Assembly: GCA_030837825.1 (NCBI GenBank)
Contig: JAUQYB010000094.1
Location: forward strand, 1 to 35,303
Length of the DNA stretch: 35,303 bases
Direction of reading: 5' to 3'
Source of the DNA: Albidovulum sp.
Lineage (GTDB): Bacteria; Pseudomonadota; Alphaproteobacteria; Rhodobacterales; Rhodobacteraceae
Both the position numbers and the translations under genes were made by a program. Numbering within the stretch: the stretch's first letter is position 1; each line of letters opens with the position of its first letter. Shown here in pieces: positions 1 to 7,493 of the stretch. The notes under the pieces were generated by a model that worked only from the letters and a program-made list of their open reading frames with translations, was not told the DNA's origin and ran no database searches.

Positions 1-255
1 GCCCCTAGAAGGCCGATATGCAGCGTTTGTCCATCGAAAGGACCAAACCGCCCACATATCTCTTCAGTAACCAGCGATTTCAAAGAGCGTGAGAGACAAA
101 ATCAACCGGTAGCGCCATACTTGCTTGGCGCGACCGCCCGACCGTTTCTCGTTTTTTGTTCGACTTCCGGGCGTCACTGCCGCTTCCGTCTGCCGCTGCA
201 ACGTCGCCGCTGCTTCGGTGAAGGGGTATTTACGGATCGGCGCCGGGGTCCGCAA

Positions 256-286
256 GAGCTTTTTTCGCGAAAGCTCAGATTTTTTT
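256..286 (+). terminator. Intrinsic-terminator-like hairpin with T-run
   Basis: GAGCTTT (256-262) pairs with AAAGCTC (270-276) around a 7-nt loop and is followed by AGA and seven consecutive T (280-286). On the plus strand this has the form of a rho-independent terminator, although its stem is weaker than the GC-rich ones elsewhere in the window. No plus-strand gene is seen upstream within the window, so it would end a transcript that starts at or beyond the left edge, or an untranslated RNA. Confidence 0.5.
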
Positions 287-302
287 CTCCGGCCCGGTTT
301 TC

Positions 303-320
303 ACCCCAAAATCTTGGGGT
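303..320. repeat. Perfect 7-bp inverted repeat (possible operator)
   Basis: ACCCCAA (303-309) and TTGGGGT (314-320) form a perfect inverted repeat with a 4-nt centre. There is no T-run on either side that would make it a terminator. The symmetry suits a dimeric DNA-binding protein, but no adjacent regulator or gene start supports a specific role. Confidence 0.35.
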
Positions 321-403
321 TAGCGCAATTATGGCCACAATGGGGCGGTGCTGCGGGCAAGAAGCTTGCGCGCTTGGCAGCGGATTTTGGCGGTGGCGGC
401 CGG

Positions 404-412
404 TTATCCACA
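404..412 (+). promoter_or_regulatory. Consensus DnaA box (single)
   Basis: TTATCCACA at 404-412 is identical to the classical 9-mer DnaA box. I found no second good match in the gene-free stretch on either strand, and none of the genes usually flanking an alphaproteobacterial origin is in the window. It may be a DnaA-titrating or regulatory site, or chance. Confidence 0.3.
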
Positions 413-474
413 GACTCGCGGCGGGAATCGTCCGGGCACGGGCCGCCCGCGGCGGCGACGAGGCATGGAAATTT

Positions 475-1140
475 TCAGATTGCCCGCCGATTCCGCGCGA
501 TCTCGCCGCGCACCGCCCCCGGAATCGCAGCCGCCGTGGCCCCGCGTGTGCGTGGAATCAGCCGCAGACCGAGAAGTCCGGCCACCACCAGAACATAGAA
601 CACGGGTTCAAGCGGCCAGGCCTTCACCAGCCACAGATAGTGAAAGGCCCCGGCCAGCGCGGCCGGATAGGTCAGCCGATGCAGCCTCCGCCAGCGCAGC
701 GCGCCCAGGCGGCGGACAGCGCGATCGTTCGAGGTGGCAGCAAGCGGAATCATCAGCAAAAGCCCGGCCATCCCCAGCATAACATAGGGGCGCTTGGCGA
801 TGTCGCCCAGCGCCTGCGCCCAGAGAAGCCCCATGTCGAGGACAAGCCAGGCGAGGAAATGCAGGACCACATAGAAGAAAGCCACAAGCCCTGTAGCACG
901 GCGAAACTTGACCAGGTTGATCCCGGTGAACCGGCGCAGGGGTGTTACGGCCAGCGTGGCCACGATCAGCTTCAGCGCCCAGAGCCCGAGCGTATGCTCG
1001 ATTGTCTTCACCGGATCGACGCCGAGCCCGCCCTGAATTCCCAGCCAAAGCAGCCAGAGGGGAAGCGCCGCGCCGGCCGCGTAGATCGGCCAGGCCGGAA
1101 CACGGCGGAGGAAGCGGTTCACGGACTCGGCAAACCGCAT
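475..1140 (-). CDS. msrQ: MsrQ, haem-binding membrane subunit of methionine sulfoxide reductase MsrPQ
   Basis: This is a 221-residue integral membrane protein of the YedZ/MsrQ family (ferric-reductase-like transmembrane domain). It takes electrons from the respiratory chain or flavin reductase and passes them through haem b to periplasmic MsrP. About six hydrophobic segments are visible (roughly residues 15-35, 50-67, 83-101, 118-137, 150-170, 176-194). Family-typical histidines sit in LHFLAW, LHRLTY and FHYLWL and are likely haem ligands. Length matches the family (about 200-220). Its ATG overlaps the msrP stop by one base (TGATG at 1138-1142), so it is the second gene of the msrPQ operon and probably translationally coupled. 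Confidence 0.93.
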   Translation of the reverse strand: MRFAESVNRFLRRVPAWPIYAAGAALPLWLLWLGIQGGLGVDPVKTIEHTLGLWALKLIVATLAVTPLRRFTGINLVKFRRATGLVAFFYVVLHFLAWLVLDMGLLWAQALGDIAKRPYVMLGMAGLLLMIPLAATSNDRAVRRLGALRWRRLHRLTYPAALAGAFHYLWLVKAWPLEPVFYVLVVAGLLGLRLIPRTRGATAAAIPGAVRGEIARNRRAI

Positions 1141-2060
1141 CAGTAGTCCTTCGCCAGATCCTGCCCGGAATAGAGCGCCGCCACCTGATCGCCGTAGCCA
1201 TTGAACCTGACCGTCGGGTGCCGCCCGGCGAAGAGCCCCTCGCCGATCCGCCGCTCGGTCGCCTGGCTCCAGCGCGGGTGATCGACCTCGGGGTTCACGT
1301 TGGCGAAAAAGCCGTACTCATTGGGCTGCATCATGTTCCATGTCGTCGGTGGCTGCCTATCGATCAGGCTGATGCGGACGATCGACTTGACCGACTTGAA
1401 GCCGTATTTCCAAGGCACCACAAGCCGGATCGGCGCACCGTTCTGCTTCGGCATCTCCTCGCCGTAAAGGCCGGTCGCGAGCATCGTCAGCGGATGCATC
1501 GCCTCATCCAGCCGCAGCCCCTCGCGGTAGGGCCAGTCGAGCAGGCCGCCCCGCTGGCCGCGCATTTCCTCGGGCCGCAGCAGCGTCTCGAAGGCCACAA
1601 ACTTCGCCGAAGGCTGCATCTCCACGCGCGCGAGAAGATCGGACAGCGGAAAGCCGATCCAGGGCACGACCATCGACCAGGCCTCGACGCAGCGCAGACG
1701 GTAGATCCGTTCCTCCAGCGTGACGCCGGAAAGGATGTCGGCAAGCCCGTAGCTGCCGGGCCGGCCCACCATGCCGTCGATCTTCACCGACCAGGGATCG
1801 ACGGTGAGCGCGCCGGCATGGGCCGCCGGATCGCCCTTGTCGGTGCCGAATTCGTAGAAGTTGTTGTAATTCGTGATCTCTTCCAGCGTGTTCGGCTTCT
1901 CGTCGGTCGAGAATGCCGACGGCACATAGGCCAGCCTCGCCGCCGCCGGCCCCGCAAGGCCCAGCGCGGCGGCTCCGGCGATGATCTGGCGGCGGTTCAG
2001 GAAATCGGCCTTCGGCGTGACGTGGGACCATCCGAGATCGGGCATGAAGCGGCGGGCCAT
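1140..2060 (-). CDS. msrP: MsrP, periplasmic molybdopterin protein-methionine-sulfoxide reductase
   Basis: A 306-residue molybdoenzyme of the sulfite-oxidase fold that reduces methionine sulfoxide in oxidised periplasmic proteins. A twin-arginine signal is visible near residues 22-42 (NRRQII followed by an alanine/glycine-rich stretch). Cys124 in RLRCVEAW is the expected molybdenum ligand. The frame is open further upstream, but the ATG at 2060 has a strong GGGAGGAA site 4-5 bases before it, and the upstream residues look non-coding. It precedes and overlaps msrQ, which supplies its electrons. No promoter motif in 2061-2217 is convincing. Confidence 0.93.
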   Translation of the reverse strand: MARRFMPDLGWSHVTPKADFLNRRQIIAGAAALGLAGPAAARLAYVPSAFSTDEKPNTLEEITNYNNFYEFGTDKGDPAAHAGALTVDPWSVKIDGMVGRPGSYGLADILSGVTLEERIYRLRCVEAWSMVVPWIGFPLSDLLARVEMQPSAKFVAFETLLRPEEMRGQRGGLLDWPYREGLRLDEAMHPLTMLATGLYGEEMPKQNGAPIRLVVPWKYGFKSVKSIVRISLIDRQPPTTWNMMQPNEYGFFANVNPEVDHPRWSQATERRIGEGLFAGRHPTVRFNGYGDQVAALYSGQDLAKDY

Positions 2061-2180
2061 CGGTTCCTCCCTGCATCTGGCGCGCACCCTACACCGCAGC
2101 CCACCCGCGGGGAAATAAAGCCGACTCACATCTGCGTTGACCGCTGTAACGAAGCGGACCCGTCGCGCACCTCACGGGCA

Positions 2181-2211
2181 GGGGAAAAGGGGGCGGCCCT
2201 GCCGCCCCCTT
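2181..2211 (-). terminator. Rho-independent terminator of clpB
   Basis: An 11-bp, mostly GC stem (2187-2197 with 2201-2211) closes a 3-nt loop a few bases past the clpB stop. On the minus strand it ends in TTTT (2188-2185). This separates clpB from msrP downstream. Confidence 0.8.
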
Positions 2212-2217
2212 CAGCCC

Positions 2218-4833
2218 TCAGTGCAACGGCGCGCCCTCCGGCCGCGGCCGGTTGGAGGCCACGACCTTGCCCCCGAGGATCAGCCCCTCGGGCCCGGCGT
2301 CGACATGAACCGTGTCGCCGTCGCGCACCTCGCCCGCCAGCAGCATCTCGGCCAGCGGGTCCTGAAGGTCGCGCTGGATCACCCGCTTCAGCGGCCGTGC
2401 GCCGTAGACCGGATCATAGCCCTCGTCGGCGAGCCATTTCTTCGCCCCCGCGTCCAGTTCGAGCGCAATCTTGCGCTGTGCCAGCCGCTTCTCCAGCCGA
2501 TGAAGCTGGATGTCGACGATCCCGGTCATGTCGTCCCGGGTCAGCCGGTCGAAGATGATCATGTCGTCGAGCCGGTTCAGGAACTCGGGCCGGAAATGCG
2601 CCCGCACCGCTTCCATCACGTCGCGCCGCGCCTCGGCGGCATCCGCGCCTTCGGGCAACTGGCTCAGCGCCTGGCTGCCGAGGTTCGAGGTCAGCACGAT
2701 CAGCGTCTGCTTGAAGTCGACGTGATGGCCCTGGCCATCGGTCAGGACACCGTCGTCGAGCACCTGAAGGAGCACGTTGAACACGTCCGGGTGGGCCTTT
2801 TCCACCTCGTCGAACAGCACGACCTGATAGGGCCGGCGCCGCACCGCCTCGGTCAGCACGCCGCCCTCGTCATAGCCGACATAGCCCGGGGGCGCGCCGA
2901 TCAGCCGGGCGACCGAATGCTTCTCCATGAACTCCGACATGTCGATGCGGACCATCGCATGCTCGTCGTCGAAAAGGTATTCGGCCAGTGCCTTGGTCAG
3001 CTCGGTCTTGCCGACGCCGGTGGGCCCGAGGAAGAGGAACGACCCCAGCGGCCGGTTCTCGTCGTTGAGACCGGCGCGGGCACGGCGCACCGCCTTGGAG
3101 ACCGCGGTCACCGCCGCCATCTGGCCGACCACCCGCCGACCCAGCTCCTCCTCCATCTTGAGAAGCTTCTCGCGTTCCCCCTCCAGCATCTTCGAAGTGG
3201 GGATGCCGGTCCAGCGCTCGACCACCTCGGCGATCTGCTCGGGGCGCACCGCTTCCTCGACCATCAGCCCGTCCTCGGCCGCCTCGGCCTCGCCGAGCTG
3301 CCTTTCCAACTGCGGGATGATGCCGTAGCTCAACTCCCCGGCCCGGGCGAGGTTGCCCGAGCGTTTGGCGGCATCGAGGTCGTTGCGGGCCTCTTCCAGC
3401 TTTTCCTTGAGCCCGCGCGCCGACTCCAGCCGGTCGCGCTCGGCCTGCCATTTCGCCGTCATCTCGGCGGAGCGCTGCTGCAACTCGGCCAGTTCCTTCT
3501 CGAGCTTCTCGAGCCGGTCCTTCGACGCCGCGTCGTCTTCCTTCTTCAGCGCCTCGGCCTCGATCTGCAATTGCAGGATCTGGCGGTCGAGCGCGTCCAG
3601 CTCCTCGGGTTTGCTGTCCACCTCCATGCGCAGCCGGCTAGCGGCCTCGTCCACGAGGTCGATCGCCTTGTCGGGCAGGAAACGGTCGGTGATGTAGCGG
3701 TGGCTGAGCGTCGCCGCCGCCACCAGCGCGCTGTCGGAAATCTTCACGCCGTGGTGAAGCTCGTATTTCTCCTTGATGCCGCGGAGGATCGAAATCGTGT
3801 CCTCCACCGTCGGCTCGTCCACCACGATCGGCTGGAACCGGCGGGCAAGGGCCGCGTCCTTCTCGACATACTTGCGGTATTCGTCGAGCGTGGTCGCGCC
3901 GATGCAGTGCAGTTCGCCCCGCGCCAGTGCCGGCTTGATCAGGTTCGCCGCGTCCATCGCGCCGTCGGACTTGCCGGCGCCCACCAGCGTGTGCATCTCG
4001 TCGATGAAAAGGATGATCTCGCCGGCTGCCGCCTCGATCTCCTTCAGCACGGCCTTCAGCCGCTCCTCGAATTCGCCGCGGTATTTCGCGCCCGCGATCA
4101 GCGCGCCCATGTCGAGCGCCATCAGCTTCTTGTTGCGCAGGCTTTCCGGCACGTCGCCGTTGACGATGCGGATGGCCAGGCCCTCGGCGATCGCGGTCTT
4201 GCCAACGCCGGGATCGCCGATCAGCACCGGGTTGTTCTTGGTGCGCCGCGACAGCACCTGCATGGCGCGGCGGATCTCCTCGTCGCGGCCGATGATCGGG
4301 TCGATCTTGCCCTCTTCGGCGGCCTCCGTCAGGTCGCGCGCGTATTTCTTCAGCGCGTCATAGCCTTCCTCGGCCGAGGCGGAATCCGCGGTGCGACCCT
4401 TGCGCACGTCATTGATCGCGGTGTTGAGGCCCTGTGCCGTCACCGCGCCTGCATCGAGCGCATCCTTGGCCTTGGTGTTCACCATCGCAAGCGCCATGAG
4501 GATCCGTTCGACCGGCACGAAGCTGTCGCCCGCCTTCTTCGCCACCTTCTCGGCCTCGTCGAGCACACGGACAAGCGCGGTGTCGACATAGACCTGACTG
4601 TCGCCGCCGGAAACCTTCGGCATCCGCGCGATCATCTGGTCGACCGCCTCCTGCACGCGCTTCGGTTCGCCGCCCGCACGCTTGATCAGATTGGCGCTCA
4701 GCCCCTGATCGTCATCCATGAGAGCCTTCAGAAGGTGCTCGGGCAGCACACGCTGGTGTCCCTCGCGCATCGCGATGGTCTGGGCGGCCTGAAGGAAGCC
4801 GCGCGACCGTTCCGTGAACTTTTCCATGTTCAT
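2218..4833 (-). CDS. clpB: ClpB, ATP-dependent protein disaggregase
   Basis: An 871-residue Hsp100 chaperone that with DnaK/DnaJ pulls polypeptides out of aggregates. The order is complete: Clp N-domain repeats (about 1-145), first AAA+ module with Walker A GDPGVGKT (about 205-212) and Walker [10 protein letters not shown], the charged coiled-coil middle domain (about 410-525) that separates ClpB from ClpA/ClpC, and a second AAA+ module with Walker A GPTGVGKT (about 604-611) and [14 protein letters not shown]. Length fits the family (E. coli 857). The frame is open far upstream, but ATG 4833 ([10 protein letters not shown]) has an AAGGAG site seven bases ahead and matches the family N-terminus. 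It is monocistronic. Confidence 0.97.
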   Translation of the reverse strand: MNMEKFTERSRGFLQAAQTIAMREGHQRVLPEHLLKALMDDDQGLSANLIKRAGGEPKRVQEAVDQMIARMPKVSGGDSQVYVDTALVRVLDEAEKVAKKAGDSFVPVERILMALAMVNTKAKDALDAGAVTAQGLNTAINDVRKGRTADSASAEEGYDALKKYARDLTEAAEEGKIDPIIGRDEEIRRAMQVLSRRTKNNPVLIGDPGVGKTAIAEGLAIRIVNGDVPESLRNKKLMALDMGALIAGAKYRGEFEERLKAVLKEIEAAAGEIILFIDEMHTLVGAGKSDGAMDAANLIKPALARGELHCIGATTLDEYRKYVEKDAALARRFQPIVVDEPTVEDTISILRGIKEKYELHHGVKISDSALVAAATLSHRYITDRFLPDKAIDLVDEAASRLRMEVDSKPEELDALDRQILQLQIEAEALKKEDDAASKDRLEKLEKELAELQQRSAEMTAKWQAERDRLESARGLKEKLEEARNDLDAAKRSGNLARAGELSYGIIPQLERQLGEAEAAEDGLMVEEAVRPEQIAEVVERWTGIPTSKMLEGEREKLLKMEEELGRRVVGQMAAVTAVSKAVRRARAGLNDENRPLGSFLFLGPTGVGKTELTKALAEYLFDDEHAMVRIDMSEFMEKHSVARLIGAPPGYVGYDEGGVLTEAVRRRPYQVVLFDEVEKAHPDVFNVLLQVLDDGVLTDGQGHHVDFKQTLIVLTSNLGSQALSQLPEGADAAEARRDVMEAVRAHFRPEFLNRLDDMIIFDRLTRDDMTGIVDIQLHRLEKRLAQRKIALELDAGAKKWLADEGYDPVYGARPLKRVIQRDLQDPLAEMLLAGEVRDGDTVHVDAGPEGLILGGKVVASNRPRPEGAPLH

Positions 4834-4909
4834 CGGCCATCTCCTTTTCCAGCCCCCGGGTTCCGGCCGCCCGCATCCGCGGCACGACGCCTCCCGGGTC
4901 TCGGGGATG

Positions 4910-4938
4910 ACTTGGGCGCCGGACGAAGGATTTTCAAG
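4910..4938 (-). promoter_or_regulatory. Candidate RpoH (heat-shock) promoter of clpB
   Basis: On the minus strand CTTGAA (4938-4933) is followed after 17 bases by CCAAGT (4915-4910). The -35 matches the CTTGAA preferred by alphaproteobacterial sigma-32. The -10 only partly matches the CC-T-A-T type. Transcription would start near 4902, giving a leader of about 70 nt. The gene's known heat-shock role makes the assignment plausible; it is an inference from pattern alone. Confidence 0.45.
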
Positions 4939-5032
4939 AACGTCTGCCGCACCACCACGGGGCAAAAGCCCGGAAACCGGATGGAAAGGAGAATCGGTCC
5001 CAATGGGCTTAACCTTAACGGAGGATCCGGCA

Positions 5033-5215
5033 ATGCCCCTGAACGAGACCCCGATTTCCGATGCGCTCGCCCGCGCGGCGGAGCGCTGGCAGCTTGCCTT
5101 CGTCGTCGGCACGAAGGTGCCGCTCTCCCAGCTTGCAGACCTCGCCGCGCGGCGCGGGTCCGAAGCGGTGCCGCCGCAGGCGATGCCGAATCCGTTCCGC
5201 CCGCGGCGGGCCTGA
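5033..5215 (+). CDS. Small hypothetical protein (60 aa)
   Basis: I do not recognise this protein. The ATG at 5033 has a clear ACGGAGGAT site (5019-5027) at good spacing. The frame then encodes 60 residues starting [20 protein letters not shown]: a likely amphipathic helix, a short hydrophobic patch (LAFVVG), a second helix ([12 protein letters not shown]) and a basic, proline-rich tail. There is no signal peptide or membrane segment. It lies between divergent clpB and pyrF. Its stop overlaps the next start (TGATG), suggesting a two-gene unit. The strong ribosome binding site is the main reason to call it real. Confidence 0.55.
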   Translation: MPLNETPISDALARAAERWQLAFVVGTKVPLSQLADLAARRGSEAVPPQAMPNPFRPRRA

Positions 5216-5448
5216 TGGGAATGCGCGTCCTTTCCGCCCGCATCCATCGCGTCCGCCGCGACCGGGAGTCCGCTCGGGTCCTGGCCCTGGTCGCGCTGAC
5301 CGTCCTGTGCAACGGCACGGCCCTGCGCGCCTTCGTCCAGGTGGCGGTTCCGGCCGGATCGGCCGGGGCGGCACCGCTCCGCGACCGGCTCCTCGCCGCC
5401 GCGAAACTCGGCTTCGCGGCCGACCGGGCGGCGGTGAAGGCCGCCTGA
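5215..5448 (+). CDS. Small hypothetical protein (77 aa)
   Basis: An unrecognised 77-residue frame whose ATG overlaps the stop of the preceding small gene (TGATG). The product is basic at the N-terminus, has a hydrophobic stretch around residues 23-48 ([19 protein letters not shown] onward) and an alanine-rich C-terminal helix. There is no independent Shine-Dalgarno sequence, so translation would depend on coupling. High-GC DNA readily produces such frames by chance, so this is weaker than its upstream partner. A CCCGGGCCCGGG palindrome (5450-5461) follows the stop directly. Confidence 0.4.
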   Translation: MGMRVLSARIHRVRRDRESARVLALVALTVLCNGTALRAFVQVAVPAGSAGAAPLRDRLLAAAKLGFAADRAAVKAA

Positions 5449-5449
5449 C

Positions 5450-5461
5450 CCCGGGCCCGGG
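5450..5461. repeat. 12-nt perfect palindrome after the small ORF pair
   Basis: CCCGGGCCCGGG reads identically on both strands, starting two bases after the stop at 5448. It has almost no loop and no T-run, so it is a poor terminator, though it may pause transcription ahead of pyrF. Confidence 0.3.
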
Positions 5462-5510
5462 AGATCGCGCGCGGTGCCACCCGGACGCCGGGCCGGCCCA
5501 GAGGCATCGC

Positions 5511-5543
5511 TTGACACGAGCTCAAACCCGGCACAAACCCGGC
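5511..5543 (+). promoter_or_regulatory. Candidate pyrF promoter with tandem 10-bp repeats
   Basis: A perfect -35 hexamer TTGACA (5511-5516) lies 53 bases before the pyrF ATG. Seventeen bases on, the -10 position reads CAAACC, a poor match. The spacer and -10 are covered by two direct copies of CAAACCCGGC (5523-5532 and 5534-5543) spaced 11 bp, about one helical turn. Repeats in that position could bind a regulator whose contacts fall on one face of the helix. Confidence 0.4.
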
Positions 5544-5568
5544 CGACCTCACGGGAAAGGGCGTGCCG

Positions 5569-6291
5569 ATGACCCAAGCCGACGACCGCCTGATCGTGGC
5601 GCTCGACCTGCCGGACGCGCTCTCCGGCCTCGATCTGGCGGCACGGCTCGGTAACCGGGTGAGTTTCTACAAGATCGGCCTCGGCATGCTGACCGGCGGC
5701 GGCCTCGCGCTGGCACGCGAGCTGAAGGATGACCACGGCAAGCACATCTTCCTCGACCTGAAACTTTTCGACATCGGCGCAACGGTCGAAGCGGCGGTGC
5801 GGGGGCTGGCGCGCTTCGATCTCGATTTCCTGACGGTGCACGGCGACCCTCATGTGGTGCGCGCCGCCAGGGAGGGGGCGGGCGGCGGCGCGATGAAGAT
5901 CCTCGCCGTGACCGTCCTGACCTCGCTCGACCGCGCCGACCTCGACGCGGCACTGATCCAGCCGGGCGAGATACCGGACATCGTCGTCGAACGCGCCCGG
6001 CGGGCGTTCGAGGCCGGGGCCGACGGCGTGATCGCCAGCCCGCAGGAGGCGCGGCGCATCCGCTCTTTGCCGGAATCCGTGGGCCGGCTGATCGTCACAC
6101 CGGGGGTGCGGCCTGAGGGTGCAGCGCACGGGGATCAGAAGCGGGTGGCGACGCCGGCGGAGGCCATCGCCGCCGGGGCCGACCATGTGGTTGTCGGCCG
6201 TCCCGTCTGGGCCGCCGGCGATCCAGTCGCGGCGGTCGATGCGATCCTGTCGGAACTGTCCTCGCCGCAGGCGCGCCGGTCGAACGCCTGA
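5569..6291 (+). CDS. pyrF: Orotidine 5'-phosphate decarboxylase
   Basis: A 240-residue class I OMP decarboxylase, catalysing the last step of de novo UMP synthesis. The N-terminal VALDLP strand with its substrate-contacting Asp, the catalytic block [10 protein letters not shown] (Lys and Asp residues of the D-x-K-x-x-D signature), VTPGVRPEG (phosphate loop) and DHVVVGRPV are all present. I chose ATG 5569 because GGGAAAGG (5553-5560) sits at good spacing. A GTG at 5563 in frame is too close to that site. It is probably transcribed alone, from the candidate promoter at 5511. Confidence 0.95.
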   Translation: MTQADDRLIVALDLPDALSGLDLAARLGNRVSFYKIGLGMLTGGGLALARELKDDHGKHIFLDLKLFDIGATVEAAVRGLARFDLDFLTVHGDPHVVRAAREGAGGGAMKILAVTVLTSLDRADLDAALIQPGEIPDIVVERARRAFEAGADGVIASPQEARRIRSLPESVGRLIVTPGVRPEGAAHGDQKRVATPAEAIAAGADHVVVGRPVWAAGDPVAAVDAILSELSSPQARRSNA

Positions 6292-6316
6292 CCGCGTCAT
6301 CTCACCGTCGTCGCCC

Positions 6317-6350
6317 GATGCGCCCCTCGCCGCGCAGCCTAGGGGGCATC
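6317..6350. terminator. Imperfect hairpin between convergent genes
   Basis: GATG-CCCCT (6317-6327, two unpaired bases) can pair with AGGGG-CATC (6341-6350, one unpaired base). It lies just past pyrF and over the stop of the convergent minus-strand gene. There is no T-run, so it is only a possible bidirectional terminator. Confidence 0.3.
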
Positions 6351-6624
6351 ACCGCCGGGATTGCGGGACCGCACCGTCCGAAGCGGCCAGCGTGACTGCC
6401 ATCGCGGGACCCTCGGCCATCCCGGGTGCGGACCCGGATGCGGGCGGCGCCTCCGCCCTGCCCGCGTCTTTCGCTCCGCCGAGCGCAACGATACCCGCCA
6501 CGATACCAAGTGCCACGGCGGCGCCGACTGCGAGGCTGCCGATCCTGCCGTGGCGCGGCGCCAGCGGTCTGCGGTGGGACGCATCGCGGGCGGTGCGCCC
6601 GTACAGATACTGCTCGTAATCCAT
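6349..6624 (-). CDS. Small single-pass membrane protein, hypothetical (91 aa)
   Basis: An unrecognised protein with a tyrosine-rich start (MDYEQYLYGR), a basic histidine/arginine segment (residues 11-27), one hydrophobic membrane segment (about 29-50, rich in Ala, Val, Gly, Ile) and a low-complexity Ala/Gly/Pro tail. The basic residues just before the membrane segment suggest a cytoplasmic N-terminus. The start is uncertain. ATG 6624 has only a weak GGAA. An in-frame ATG at 6687 has a better AGAGGA, but the added residues look like non-coding translation. It lies downstream of the HTH-cupin regulator in the same direction, separated by about 170 bases. Confidence 0.6.
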   Translation of the reverse strand: MDYEQYLYGRTARDASHRRPLAPRHGRIGSLAVGAAVALGIVAGIVALGGAKDAGRAEAPPASGSAPGMAEGPAMAVTLAASDGAVPQSRR

Positions 6625-6716
6625 CCGCGTTTCCGTGCCTTTTCCCGTGCTGCCCGGACCATCGCTGTTTCCACGGCAGGTTTCCATAAGCGGAAATCCT
6701 CTCAGCCGCACCCGGC

Positions 6717-6758
6717 CGAATCGCCCCAAAGCGATTCGCGTCTTTCCGCCGATTCGCG
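6717..6758. repeat. Hairpin plus repeated GATTCGCG motif
   Basis: CGAATCGC (6717-6724) and GCGATTCG (6731-6738) form a perfect 8-bp hairpin with a 6-nt loop. The octamer GATTCGCG occurs at 6733-6740 and again at 6751-6758, 18 bp apart. It lies between the regulator stop and the small membrane protein. It may terminate the regulator transcript (no T-run on the minus strand) or form an operator for the small gene. Confidence 0.4.
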
Positions 6759-6796
6759 ATGCGCCCGCAGAAATCGCCTTCGTGTTGCCCAAATGC

Positions 6797-7366
6797 TCAG
6801 AACGTCGGCGGCGTGCAGGCGGAGACGATCACGCAGTCGCCGGGCCCCGGATTGCGGAACCGGTGCGGCGTGCGGCTGTTGAAAAGATAGCCGTCGCCCG
6901 CGCCCAGAAGCTGCGTCTCCTCCCCCACGGTGACGAGGATCCGGCCCGCGATCACCACACCCGCCTCCTCGGCATCGTGGCTGTAGAGCTCGGGCCCGGT
7001 GTCGGCACCGGCGGCGTAGGTCTCATGCAGCATCTGGATCGCGCTCGCGCCCGGCCGGCCGATCTGGCGAAAGGCGACGCCGCCGCCGGCCTCGCCAAGC
7101 TTGGCCTTGGGTGTGATCTCGCGGAACTCCGAATGGCGGAAATGCCATTTCGCACCGGTATCGGCGGTGCCCGCGAAGAAGTCGCCAAGCGAGATGTCGA
7201 GGCCCGCGAGGATCTTCTTCAGCGTGGCGACCGAGGGGCTGGTGCGGTTCTGCTCGATCATCGAGATCATGCCGCTCGTGACTCCGGTCTGCGCCGCAAG
7301 CTGGCGCTGGGACAGGCGGCGCTTCTCCCGCTCTTCCTTCAGTCGCGCGCCGGTATCGAAATCCAT
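6797..7366 (-). CDS. PuuR-like transcriptional regulator (HTH-XRE plus cupin)
   Basis: A 189-residue regulator with an N-terminal Xre-type helix-turn-helix (about residues 8-62, with SQRQLAAQTGVTSGMISMIE) and a C-terminal cupin sensor (about 110-185). It ends in VSACTPPTF, close to the end of E. coli PuuR, the repressor of putrescine and GABA catabolism. Family knowledge therefore suggests a ligand-responsive repressor of polyamine or GABA genes. It is divergent from a gabT-like aminotransferase 128 bases away, the likely target. ATG 7366 gives the PuuR-like length. An upstream in-frame ATG at 7399 has no ribosome binding site and sits in the AT-rich intergenic tract. Confidence 0.85.
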   Translation of the reverse strand: MDFDTGARLKEEREKRRLSQRQLAAQTGVTSGMISMIEQNRTSPSVATLKKILAGLDISLGDFFAGTADTGAKWHFRHSEFREITPKAKLGEAGGGVAFRQIGRPGASAIQMLHETYAAGADTGPELYSHDAEEAGVVIAGRILVTVGEETQLLGAGDGYLFNSRTPHRFRNPGPGDCVIVSACTPPTF

Positions 7367-7398
7367 GACCGTCTTCTGCCCGGTGAACCTGCGCTCCA

Positions 7399-7440
7399 TG
7401 CATAGTGATAAATATATCGTGCATCAACTCGCAATATTGA
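7399..7440. promoter_or_regulatory. AT-rich divergent control region, candidate operator
   Basis: The interval between the regulator and the aminotransferase holds the AT-richest stretch nearby. GATAAATATATC (7407-7418) has GATA/TATC inverted ends around AATA, and it is flanked by direct TGCAT copies (7399-7403 and 7420-7424), 21 bp apart. Promoters of both genes must lie here. That the regulator binds it is inferred from the arrangement. Confidence 0.4.
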
Positions 7441-7493
7441 TCGGAACGCCGGGAAGGGGTAATCATGCCCTCGCAACATCCCAGGAGAGACTC

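Larger units (their letters stand above)
1..474. other. Gene-free left edge of the window
   Basis: No convincing protein-coding frame lies here. The open frames crossing it lack a ribosome binding site and continue into the antisense of msrQ. The first ~150 bases and 256-345 are clearly AT-richer than the rest of the window. The stretch contains a perfect 6-bp hairpin (GCGCCA 112-117 with TGGCGC 126-131, 8-nt loop), a terminator-like hairpin with a T-run (256-286), a perfect interrupted palindrome (303-320) and a consensus DnaA box (404-412). It could be the 3' part of a transcription unit entering from the left, an untranslated RNA, or plain intergenic DNA. Confidence 0.5.

Noticed and set aside
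64..255. 63-codon minus-strand frame in the left gene-free region
   Set aside because: No Shine-Dalgarno sequence, no family resemblance, and composition like translated non-coding DNA.
404..412. Chromosomal replication origin at the left edge
   Set aside because: Only one good DnaA box was found and none of the usual origin-flanking genes is present, so it is kept only as a single-site note.
5009..5020. TTAACCTTAACG before the small ORF pair as a CtrA site
   Set aside because: The CtrA consensus needs TTAA halves separated by seven bases; here they are two apart.
2137..5448. A plus-strand open frame of more than 1,000 codons opposite clpB
   Set aside because: It is an antisense shadow caused by high GC at third codon positions. 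Its translation is Leu/Arg/His-rich without domains, while the minus strand encodes a complete ClpB. Only its last part (5215-5448), with its own overlapping start, is kept as a possible small gene.
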